64,000 nt of DNA from Neorhodopirellula lusitana (GTDB taxonomy: Bacteria > Planctomycetota > Planctomycetia > Pirellulales > Pirellulaceae): contig NZ_FXUG01000019.1 in assembly GCF_900182915.1 (NCBI RefSeq), forward strand, positions 1-64,000, in the 5' to 3' direction. A program made the position numbers and the translations under genes. The notes beneath the pieces were generated by a model. The model had not been told where the DNA came from. It ran no database searches and saw only the letters and a list, made by a program, of their open reading frames with translations. Of this stretch, positions 38,393 to 46,433 are shown in pieces (position 1 is the first letter of the stretch; every line of letters begins with the position of its first letter).

Positions 38393-40162
38393 ATGGATCG
38401 TCGTTTTTGGGTTGCAATCGCATTTGTTGCGGTTGCACAAACGCTGTTGAGCAATCACGCATTTTCGCAAAACTTTGAGCGATATCAGCCCAAGCTATTC
38501 GGGCCAACGAATGATCGTGCGATTGATCTGAACGCGACCCAGTCGCCCGAAGACGCGCTCCCATCCAGCGACGCGGTGTTGGTTGACGCGTTAGAAGCCG
38601 TCATCATTCTCGATCACCCTGATGCGGTCATGCCGCACGAAGCTCACGCCGAACTGCAAGGTGTTCATTGCCAAGTCGGTTCGGGTTCGTCATTGGCGAA
38701 CTCCAATCGAGTGCATCGTGTGATTCACGGTCACTTTGGCAAACCGATCACGCTTCGGAACCTGAACCAACTGACTCGTGACATTATCACGATCTACGAA
38801 AAATGCGGTCAACCGATCGTGGATGTTCAAATCCCCGAGCAAAAGATCACCGGCGGCACCATCCAGATCGTCATCGTCGAATCACGCATCAGCTCGATCA
38901 ACGTGGCCGGCGCCGAGTGGCTTGATCCATGCCGCTTGCGAGGCCAGATCACACGATCACGCGTGGGCGGACGAATTCACGAACCCTGTCTTGCCGAAGA
39001 CCTCTATTGGTTGAACCGAAACCCGTTCCGTTCGGTTGGTCTGGACCTGCAACCCGGTGGCTACGATGGCACCACTGATTTGACGTTTGAAGTCGATGAT
39101 GTCTTCCCAATGCGAGCCTACATGGGATACGAAGACACCGGCGTGGATACACTGGGGCTGGAACGACTTTATTCCGGTTTGGTCATCGGGAACCTGTTCG
39201 GCCAAGACGGGATCTTAGGCTATCAGTTCACGTCCGATGCGGGCTTCTCTCAATTGGAAGCACATGCTCTGAGTTACAGCGTTGACTTGGATCGCAAGCA
39301 TTCCGCGTTCTTGTTTGGAAGCTGGGCATCCGCCTCGCCAACTCTTCCCGCGCCGCTGACCCAGGACGGGGAAGCGTGGCAATTGGGATCACGGCTGTTT
39401 CACTATCGAACACGCACCGCCAATGAGGAAAGTGCGTTCTACGTCGGAACCGACTTCAAGTCATCCAACACCTCCGTTGAATTTGGTGTGGTCAATGCCA
39501 CCCAGTCCGACGCTGACCTATTGCAACTCGGCTTCGGCTACAACGCGTTCAAGCGACGTTCCAACGGCGACTATGCTCGCTGGAACACTGACGTCAACGT
39601 CAGCCCCGGCGACGGATTCACTTCCAACAACAACCGTGCCGCCTTCAGCACACTCCGTGCCGATACCGCACCCGGATACGTTTACTGCCGTTCGGCAATC
39701 GACCTGCGACGCCAATTGGGATGTCGCCACGAGTTGGTTTCGCATGCCGTGGGACAATTAGCTTCGGACCGTCTTCTGTACAGCGAAACGCTGGGATTCG
39801 GCGGCTACGATTCCGTTCGCGGTTACGATCAACGTGTTGCCAATGGTGACAACGGCTGGCTAACCAGCTTCGAATTCGGACCCAACGCGACCGTCTACGG
39901 GTGCGGCAAATCGGAACGCACGCTGAAGTACTACGCGTTCTCCGACCTGGGCCAAGCCTTTGTGCTGGACCCGCAAGTGGGCGAAGAGAAAGAGCAGTTC
40001 TTGGCCAGCGTCGGTGTCGGACTTCGCTTCGCTCTCGCCGATCGACTCGCACTGCGTCTCGACTACGGTCAAGGCCTCAACGACGTCGCCACCGCTCCCG
40101 CAGGCGGCCGAGTTCACGTCGGACTCGTTTCGTTCCTAGGCCCAACCCCCAAACGCCGATAG
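38393..40162 (+). CDS. TpsB outer-membrane transporter (ShlB/FhaC family)
   Basis: TpsB proteins are Omp85-family barrels that export their TpsA partner across the outer membrane. The 589-residue product (ATG 38393; the frame is open to a TTG 15 bp earlier) has a signal peptide (FWVAIAFVAVAQTLLSNHAF), one POTRA region (near 115-160: RNLNQLTRDIITIYEKCGQP ... GGTIQIVIVE), and a beta-barrel of alternating hydrophobic strands. The loop-6 motif SVRGYDQR has VRGY at residues 475-478. The end, VHVGLVSFLG, fits a closing strand. Two POTRA domains are usual, so the N-terminus should be examined. The partner TpsA lies immediately upstream. Confidence 0.87.
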   Translation: MDRRFWVAIAFVAVAQTLLSNHAFSQNFERYQPKLFGPTNDRAIDLNATQSPEDALPSSDAVLVDALEAVIILDHPDAVMPHEAHAELQGVHCQVGSGSSLANSNRVHRVIHGHFGKPITLRNLNQLTRDIITIYEKCGQPIVDVQIPEQKITGGTIQIVIVESRISSINVAGAEWLDPCRLRGQITRSRVGGRIHEPCLAEDLYWLNRNPFRSVGLDLQPGGYDGTTDLTFEVDDVFPMRAYMGYEDTGVDTLGLERLYSGLVIGNLFGQDGILGYQFTSDAGFSQLEAHALSYSVDLDRKHSAFLFGSWASASPTLPAPLTQDGEAWQLGSRLFHYRTRTANEESAFYVGTDFKSSNTSVEFGVVNATQSDADLLQLGFGYNAFKRRSNGDYARWNTDVNVSPGDGFTSNNNRAAFSTLRADTAPGYVYCRSAIDLRRQLGCRHELVSHAVGQLASDRLLYSETLGFGGYDSVRGYDQRVANGDNGWLTSFEFGPNATVYGCGKSERTLKYYAFSDLGQAFVLDPQVGEEKEQFLASVGVGLRFALADRLALRLDYGQGLNDVATAPAGGRVHVGLVSFLGPTPKRR

Positions 40163-40179
40163 ACCGATTGGCTGATGGT

Positions 40180-40197
40180 CGGTTCTTGCAAGAACCG
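40180..40197. terminator. Perfect 18-bp palindrome between convergent genes
   Basis: CGGTTCTTGCAAGAACCG lies 17 bp after the tpsB stop and before the convergent FKBP gene. It could form a tight hairpin from either strand, though the loop would be short and no T-run follows. It may instead be a protein site. Confidence 0.45.
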
Positions 40198-40277
40198 TGT
40201 TTGGGAAGGGGCCCGGTGTTGAAACCGTGAACGCGGTTTTGGCGAATAGCCCTCCTCGGCGAACCAATAGCACGGTC

Positions 40278-40814
40278 CTAGTTGACGCTCACAAGTTCGA
40301 CAATAAAGTGCAGGTTCGAATGGGCAGGGATCGAGCCCGGTGAACCACGTTCGCCATAACCGAGATCGGAAGGCACCCACAATTCGATCATGCCACCTTC
40401 GCCGACAAGCTGCATCCCTTCGGTCCAGCCAGCGATGACGTTTCGCAAAGGAAAAGTGGTCGGCTCACCTCGCTCGTACGAGCTGTCGAACACCTTGCCG
40501 TTGTTCAGCCAACCGCGGTAGTGAACCGACACGGTGCTGGCCGAGGTTGGTTTCTTGCCATCGGACTTTCGCAAGACCCGATAGTTCAGTCCGGAACTGG
40601 TTTCGGAGAACTCCGGCGGTGTGCCCGCATCCATGGCGCCCGCACCAGCTTGAAGCTCAGGCCGGTCATCAAAAAAGACCGATGTCCGCTTCGCAGGCCC
40701 GGCATCCGGGACCGCCAATTCGGAAGAAAGTGGCGAGCTCAACGGCGCCGTGGACCGGCACGCTGAAACGATCAATAGGAGGCTCAAAACCAACCATGGC
40801 AACCAAGTCTTCAT
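40278..40814 (-). CDS. FKBP-type peptidyl-prolyl isomerase lipoprotein
   Basis: The 178-residue product starts at the ATG at 40814 (an upstream in-frame start at 40859 would spoil the signal). It has a lipoprotein signal with lipobox LIVSAC (Cys19), a linker of about 60 residues and an FKBP domain of about 100 residues at the C-terminus: VSVHYRGWLNNGKVFDSSYE, FPLRNVIAGWTEGMQLVGEG, GYGERGSPGSIPAHSNLHF. It would speed proline isomerisation of exported proteins, anchored by a lipid. It faces the tpsB gene, but there is no direct sign of a functional link. Confidence 0.92.
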   Translation of the reverse strand: MKTWLPWLVLSLLLIVSACRSTAPLSSPLSSELAVPDAGPAKRTSVFFDDRPELQAGAGAMDAGTPPEFSETSSGLNYRVLRKSDGKKPTSASTVSVHYRGWLNNGKVFDSSYERGEPTTFPLRNVIAGWTEGMQLVGEGGMIELWVPSDLGYGERGSPGSIPAHSNLHFIVELVSVN

Positions 40815-41033
40815 TTCCGCTCCAACGCTCTTATCTCGCGTCCCGAATCCATCCAACACGCCCTGCCGGCGTGTGAAACTGCGTTCCTACTCCGGTGGGG
40901 AGGTTAGCGAATCCAGCCATCTCACGAAAGTCCGTTATTCACCAGCCCGCTCCTCCCCAAACGGGGCCGTAGGCTACAGAGGCGTTGGAAGCCAAATGGG
41001 GTTGGTATTGGACCTCCGAGGCTTCTCAGAGAT

Positions 41034-43391
41034 TCACTGCGTTGTGATTTTGAATGCGTGGGTGCATTCTTGGCCGGATTTGCTTTTTAGGGTCACCAGG
41101 ACATCTTGGGTGCCTGTGATGCGGCGTGGGGACTTCCAGGTGATGGTTCCATTGGCGGAGATTTTCATCGCTGGTGGAGCTGAGATTAGCTCAAACGTAA
41201 CGTCGCTGCCCCTGGATCGGGCGTCGATTTGGTATCGATAGACGCTGCCGGCTCGCAGCGTGGTTGGAGGTCGCGATGCCACATAGAGATAGTCGACCTC
41301 GGACTCGTCGAGCTTTTTGTCAAAATCAATCTGATGCAACTCGAGCAGATTGTTCGAATCGGGCAACGTGACGATCAGGTTGGCTCTTGGTGCGAAGATC
41401 AAGCGGCGGTCGAGCGTCAGCAATTCGCGGCCATGGAAATCGCTGTAGCCACCCGGGCGAATCTGAATGTCCTGCAGCGTTAGCAACGGTGTGGTGGTAC
41501 CTGGGATCTGCAGGTGAACGTCAGTTTGCTTGACGTTTTTACGTACCTTGGCGTCATCGCGGGGGATGCTGATGCAGTAACTTCCGCTGATTGCTGGAAC
41601 AAAGAAGCTTTTGCTACCGAGTTCATTGTTATTTGAAAATGCCTTCGTTTGTGCGGTGAAGATTCCCAGGGCCGTGTACATCAAGTCGCCGGCCGGATTC
41701 GGTTGGATATAGCCCATCGTCTTGTGTTCATAGAACATGAAGGCCAGCCGATCGCTCAACAGCAGTGTTCGGAATCCTCCGGGCGAACCGCGTGTTCCCC
41801 AAAAGCTGAAGGCTCTGCCATTGGCGCTCACGCGGACGCGAACATCGGGGCCAGCGCCCGGGATTTTGCCCTCTCGTTGGTAGCGATCATCACGCACCTG
41901 ATAGGGAATCGGCTGCAACGTTTGAGGATTGAAAAGCAGGCCGTCGCTGTCCTTGGCACCCGCGAAAACTGGGCCACTAACCGCATGACCTGTGGAGATC
42001 ACATCGACCGGCTGAACGAAGGGGAGTTTTGCCGATGCTTCCTTCTTGAACTCCGTATAGTTCCACCGCTGCAACACGTTTTCGCGTCGCAGGGCAACGT
42101 AAAAATACTTCCCGCCGCCAGCGATGCGAACGTCCGAATCTTCGAGAGTGACGTATTGCGTTATCTCGCGTTTCCCGATGTCAAAGAATGCGAGCTTCTT
42201 CAACGACCCCAGCAAGAAGATGATGTAGTGGCCGTTCTCGCCGATCGCGTAGTCGTCAAACGTCGCTGGCAATTTGATGGTCGCTCTGGGGTTCGCCAGG
42301 GGCACCACATCAAAATCGGTGTCGAAGTCCATGTCCGCGGCATCTTCTTCGTCGTTCGCCTGGTTCGGCGCCACGATTTCACCGATGGCCAACGCGTCCC
42401 GAATTCGAGCGTCCGCCTTTGCCTTTTTGAGTCCTTTGATGCCGGGAAGTGCACGTTGATAGTAGTATCCCGCGTGCAGCGTTGCCGCTTGATGATCCGC
42501 ATCCCCGAGAGACTTCGCGGCATCCCACCATAGGTCTGCAACGTTGAGAAACGAGATGGAAAGATCTTCGTTGGGTTTCCGTAGCGAAACTTGTTTCAGC
42601 AGCTTTCGCTCCGCATTCGCTGCGGCGGCAATCGTTTTGTCGTCGCCCGCCACCATCAAATCTAAAGCGATGGACCACTCGTTCTTTAAGAACGCGTAGA
42701 ACTTCCCGACCGCAAGAGCTTCAGCAGGTTGCAGCTTTGTGACGTCTTCTTGAAATTGTTGTAGCTCGTCCGCGATCGCATTGAACTCGGCTTTCATCGC
42801 AACGATCTGCCGCGCCCGTTTGTCAGCTTGGGTGCTGGTGTCCCAGTCACGCGCCCGCTTGGCGTCACCACTGGCGGCGGCGATGAGCTGTTGTGCCGCG
42901 TCATAGTCGTCGATTGCGATTGCGGCGTCTGCCAGTTCTAGCAATTCATCTTTGGTTGCCCCATAGTTGCTAGACGAGAGCCGGCCGGTCACAGCGATCA
43001 GCGTCTGGGCACGAAGCTGGAACTCGTCGACATGAAACGACGCGGCAAGAGCGTCCACTGAGTTCACTGCCGTTTCGGCATCGCCCGCACGAACGGCGAT
43101 GTCTTTGGCCAGTCGAAGCATCACGTAGCGGCCCGCTGCGTCGTCCACCGTTTCGATGCCAGCGGCCAGAACTTTTTGCGCGATTTCGGATTGTTGCAAC
43201 GTCGTTTTTGCAGCTCGGTATTCGTCGCGGTAGATGTCTTGAACCAGCTTGCCCACGCGGGCTTGGTCCTTTTCCGCCGGCACATCGACTCTGGCGTCCT
43301 GTCCCCAGGTTGACGTTGTGAAAAGAAGAACCGTGAACACTGCAAAAGGAGCTATATGTGTCCGGATGGAGGCGATAAGCAATGACGGCAT
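41034..43391 (-). CDS. Large secreted orphan protein with beta-propeller-like middle and Ig-like C-terminus
   Basis: The 785-residue product has a signal peptide (APFAVFTVLLFTTSTWGQ) and an alpha-helical first third with repeated Ala-rich helices, including YYYQRALPGIKGL, a segment also seen in other planctomycete secreted proteins. The middle (about 360-640) is strand-rich, with repeated GxxF/W turns that suggest a beta-propeller. The last about 80 residues, starting near YRYQIDARSRGSDVTFELIS, resemble an Ig/cadherin-like domain, ending VTLKSKSGQ...HAFKI. I recognise no catalytic motif. A repeating Lys/Asp surface pattern suggests a periplasmic or envelope role. Confidence 0.7.
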   Translation of the reverse strand: MPSLLIASIRTHIAPFAVFTVLLFTTSTWGQDARVDVPAEKDQARVGKLVQDIYRDEYRAAKTTLQQSEIAQKVLAAGIETVDDAAGRYVMLRLAKDIAVRAGDAETAVNSVDALAASFHVDEFQLRAQTLIAVTGRLSSSNYGATKDELLELADAAIAIDDYDAAQQLIAAASGDAKRARDWDTSTQADKRARQIVAMKAEFNAIADELQQFQEDVTKLQPAEALAVGKFYAFLKNEWSIALDLMVAGDDKTIAAAANAERKLLKQVSLRKPNEDLSISFLNVADLWWDAAKSLGDADHQAATLHAGYYYQRALPGIKGLKKAKADARIRDALAIGEIVAPNQANDEEDAADMDFDTDFDVVPLANPRATIKLPATFDDYAIGENGHYIIFLLGSLKKLAFFDIGKREITQYVTLEDSDVRIAGGGKYFYVALRRENVLQRWNYTEFKKEASAKLPFVQPVDVISTGHAVSGPVFAGAKDSDGLLFNPQTLQPIPYQVRDDRYQREGKIPGAGPDVRVRVSANGRAFSFWGTRGSPGGFRTLLLSDRLAFMFYEHKTMGYIQPNPAGDLMYTALGIFTAQTKAFSNNNELGSKSFFVPAISGSYCISIPRDDAKVRKNVKQTDVHLQIPGTTTPLLTLQDIQIRPGGYSDFHGRELLTLDRRLIFAPRANLIVTLPDSNNLLELHQIDFDKKLDESEVDYLYVASRPPTTLRAGSVYRYQIDARSRGSDVTFELISAPPAMKISANGTITWKSPRRITGTQDVLVTLKSKSGQECTHAFKITTQ

Positions 43392-43835
43392 GCGAGTTCG
43401 ATCGATGGGGGAGGTGGGGAGAGCCGAATATAGGTCAATCCGAACCCAACTTCAAATCTCACGCGACACCGACCGCTCCGGAGATGTCTGGCTTGCCAAA
43501 TTGGACCGTTCTGTAGACTCATCTTTAGGCTTATCGGAACGCACCCAATTTCGTTGTCCCCACGTGATGCGATGAGCTAGGTCGTTTGTGCTGTCGAACA
43601 CTTTGCTTTCGCTTGGTGTTTTCTCTTGGCCGTCCGCTCGATGCGATTTGTTAGGAGGTCGATTCGATGTGGCAGGGGCCTCGATTGGTAAACCACAAGA
43701 TGTGCCGGATTATTGGGGTCGGTTGATGGGGTTGCTTTCCAGGTTGCTGGAGCATCTCGCAATCAAACGGTCAATTCTCGCGACGTCTTTCCTGTCCTCG
43801 TTCTTGTCGAGGCCCACGTGAATCCCGTATTCTAA
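43392..43835. other. Intergenic region between divergent genes
   Basis: Besides promoters, it holds a 19-codon reading frame from ATG 43667 to TGA 43726 preceded by AGGAGG (43653-43658) at ideal spacing. That is one of the best ribosome sites in the window, but the peptide (MWQGPRLVNHKMCRIIGVG) is unfamiliar. It could be a leader peptide or chance. Confidence 0.4.
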
Positions 43836-44519
43836 TTGCGATCGCCTGCCTTCGAGGTGGACGCTCTCTTCGATTGCATATGGAACACTGCGGTGATTCA
43901 CACGAAAGACTCGATCGAACTTCTCAACTCAATCATCGGCCTGGGATCTGGCCGGCATTTGATCGCCATCACCGGTTCTCCGGGGGCCGGTAAATCCACT
44001 TTGGTCGAGCGAGTGTTGAGAGAACTCAACGCGGGTGGCGAAGAACTAGCGGTGGTAGTGCCGATGGACGGTTACCACTTTGACAACGCAATACTTAAGC
44101 AAAACGGCTGGGAAGACCGCAAAGGCGCGCCCTACACCTTCGACGTGATGGCACTGGCGAGAGACTTGGAACGCATCCTCGCCAACGACACCGTCTTTGT
44201 GCCCGTGTTTGACCGCGTGCTTGACTGCAGTCGTGGGTTTGCCCGTGAAGTCCGGCCAGAACACCAATACGTTCTGGTAGAAGGAAACTACCTCTGCTGT
44301 CAGGACGGCCCCTGGCCAGCAATCGGTGCGAGCTTTTCACTGCACATTCACATCGAAGTCGACCGTGCCACTTTGCGTCAACGCCTCATTCAACGATGGC
44401 TTGATCACAACTTGGACCAGCCTGCAGCGGTCGCCCGTACCGACAACAACGACATGCGTAATGTGGATTGGGTCAGCAAGCACAACCGCAAACCCGACAT
44501 CTTGTATTGCCCCAGCTGA
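43836..44519 (+). CDS. P-loop nucleoside/pantothenate-type kinase (YggC-like)
   Basis: The 227-residue product (TTG start; later GTG codons at 43857 and 43893 are possible) has the Walker A motif ITGSPGAGKSTLVERVL, then MDGYHFDNAIL, DRKGAPYTFDVMALARDL, VFVPVFDRVLDCS and VLVEGNYLCC, which follow the uridine-kinase/phosphoribulokinase family layout shared with E. coli YggC and bacterial-type PanK. It would phosphorylate a small hydroxylated molecule such as a sugar or nucleoside. The C-terminus contains HIHIEVDRATLRQRLIQRW and an R-T-D-N-N-D stretch. It precedes the polysaccharide genes but is not close enough for clear operon membership. Confidence 0.82.
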   Translation: MRSPAFEVDALFDCIWNTAVIHTKDSIELLNSIIGLGSGRHLIAITGSPGAGKSTLVERVLRELNAGGEELAVVVPMDGYHFDNAILKQNGWEDRKGAPYTFDVMALARDLERILANDTVFVPVFDRVLDCSRGFAREVRPEHQYVLVEGNYLCCQDGPWPAIGASFSLHIHIEVDRATLRQRLIQRWLDHNLDQPAAVARTDNNDMRNVDWVSKHNRKPDILYCPS

Positions 44520-44838
44520 AACAGTCAGTTTCCTTTGCGGCTTCGTGCTTTCCCACTCTCAATCGCGGCGAACACTTGGCTTTGTTCGCGGTTTCTGTCG
44601 TGATGCAGAGCCTAATGGGTTCGCTATCGAAAATGCCGGACCGTAGACCATTCCGACTGCCGCGGCCCTTTGTTGCGGCTTCACCATGTGACTAGGCTAC
44701 AGCGCCGATAACGCCGTCCTTCCATGGCGATCCACCCAACGCCGCTGGTTGCATCTTGTTCACTCTCCGCGGCAAAGACATGTTGTTCGCGGAAGCCGCT
44801 GCGAATCTTGACGCCCTGCATAACCCAGAAAGCAAAAG
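44520..44838. other. Intergenic region before the SASA esterase gene
   Basis: About 320 bp without a credible gene. It should contain the promoter of the esterase. Confidence 0.35.
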
Positions 44839-46101
44839 ATGATGATCCGCTCACTGATGCTCGTGCCTCTGTTTCTGTTGATGCCGGCTTCATTTGGGGT
44901 AGCCCAGGCCAGCAAGCCGCTGAGGGTCTACATTTTGGCCGGACAGTCGAACATGGTGGGGACCGGTGGGATCTCGACCCTGGATTACATTGGTGATGAT
45001 CCAAAGACCGAAATGCTCCTTGAACAAATGCAAGGGCGGGGCGAGCAGCCCAAGGTATGCGACCGAGTTTGGATTTCCTCATTGAACGGCAAAGGTGCTC
45101 AATACGGAGGCGAGGGGGTTGGGAAGCTGACCGCTGGTTACGGCTTTCGACGCGATGACCCAACCCAACATGGTGACTGCATTGGTCCAGAGTTCATGTT
45201 CGGCATCGCGATGGAACAGGTCTACGATGGGCCGATTCTGTTGATCAAAACTGCCTGGGGCGGACGCAGCCTTAGTGTGGACTTTCGGCCACCAGGTGCG
45301 GGGCCATACCAATTCAATGATGCCCAAATCGCAAAACACACCTCGAAAGGTGATTTGGAAAAAGTGGCGGCTCAAAAGAAGGAGGCAACGGGCAAGAACT
45401 ACCACTACATGATCGAGCACGTCCAAAAGGTTCTTGGCGATCTTAAGCGAGTCTGTCCAGAGTACGACGCTGAAGCTGGCTATGAACTTTCGGGGTTCGT
45501 TTGGTTTCAAGGCTGGAATGACTATGTCGATGCTGGCACCTACAACGCAAGCGAAGGATCGCATCAGTTCGATCCTTACAGCGAGTTATTGGAGCAATTG
45601 ATTCGCGACGTACGCAAAGATCTCCATTCGCCGAAGCTGCCGTTTGTCATTGGGGTGATGGGGATGCACGGCAATTTCACGCCCGGAACTTTCAATCCAC
45701 GAGGCAATGCAGAGGAGAAGATGATTCGTTTTCGAAAGGCGATGGCTGCTCCGGCTTCACTGCCTGAGTTCAAGGGGAATGTGATTGCAGTCCAAACCGC
45801 TCCGTTCAACGAAGCAGAGCTTGGACGGATTAACATGAAGCTAGACAAGGTTAAGCAATTTGGCAGGCGTTTAAAGAAAGAAAACGAGAGCAAGACCAGT
45901 GCAAGTGGCTCGTTAAGCCCAAGTGAGATCAAGGAGCGGATCGCGGAATATCGAGCCGAGTTGGTCTCTCCGGAAGAGGAAGCGACTTGGCAGCGGGGTG
46001 CTGGCACCGGCGGATTCGTGCACTACTTCGGTGCTGCCAAGTTTCATGCTCAGGCCGGTCAGGCGTTCGCAAAGGCACTGCAAAGCTTGGATGCGAAATA
46101 G
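44839..46101 (+). CDS. Secreted SASA-domain carbohydrate esterase (sialate O-acetylesterase-like)
   Basis: The 420-residue product has a signal peptide (MLVPLFLLMPASFGVAQ) and a SASA/CE6-like SGNH fold. YILAGQSNM carries the nucleophile Ser37, LLIKTAWGGRSL is the second conserved block, FVWFQGWNDY is the third, and the C-terminal GGFVHYFGAAKFHAQAG holds the catalytic histidine region. Such enzymes remove acetyl groups from sialic acid or plant/algal polysaccharides. An insertion of Lys-rich helix (KEKMIRF... to ...KERIAEYRAEL) near 320-370 is larger than usual. It is the first gene of the polysaccharide neighbourhood. Confidence 0.85.
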   Translation: MMIRSLMLVPLFLLMPASFGVAQASKPLRVYILAGQSNMVGTGGISTLDYIGDDPKTEMLLEQMQGRGEQPKVCDRVWISSLNGKGAQYGGEGVGKLTAGYGFRRDDPTQHGDCIGPEFMFGIAMEQVYDGPILLIKTAWGGRSLSVDFRPPGAGPYQFNDAQIAKHTSKGDLEKVAAQKKEATGKNYHYMIEHVQKVLGDLKRVCPEYDAEAGYELSGFVWFQGWNDYVDAGTYNASEGSHQFDPYSELLEQLIRDVRKDLHSPKLPFVIGVMGMHGNFTPGTFNPRGNAEEKMIRFRKAMAAPASLPEFKGNVIAVQTAPFNEAELGRINMKLDKVKQFGRRLKKENESKTSASGSLSPSEIKERIAEYRAELVSPEEEATWQRGAGTGGFVHYFGAAKFHAQAGQAFAKALQSLDAK

Positions 46102-46433
46102 TTGCTAACACTCGCCGTATTCTAACTGAGTTCTTCACGCCGGTGGCAAATCGAAGCTGTGCAACGTCTCCGATCGATCAGTCGTGTCCCGTGTCGTTCC
46201 TAAGACGCAACTTCTTCGCGTTAGCAAGAAACAACGGCACACAGCATCGTCGGACGCCTGATATATCGGCGCTGATCCCCACAACGACGAATCGTGCCCG
46301 CTATAGTCTTCATGCGATCAGGAGCAATGATAACGTGACAATTCGCAAGGCAGATGCGATTCGGTAAACGTGCTTTCACCTCCTCGATTGTGCAATCATC
46401 AATCTTGAAGCCCGTTGCAATGAGTTTTGGTTT
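46102..46433. other. Intergenic region before the sulfatase-GH20 gene
   Basis: About 330 bp without a credible gene. No hairpin of note. Confidence 0.35.
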
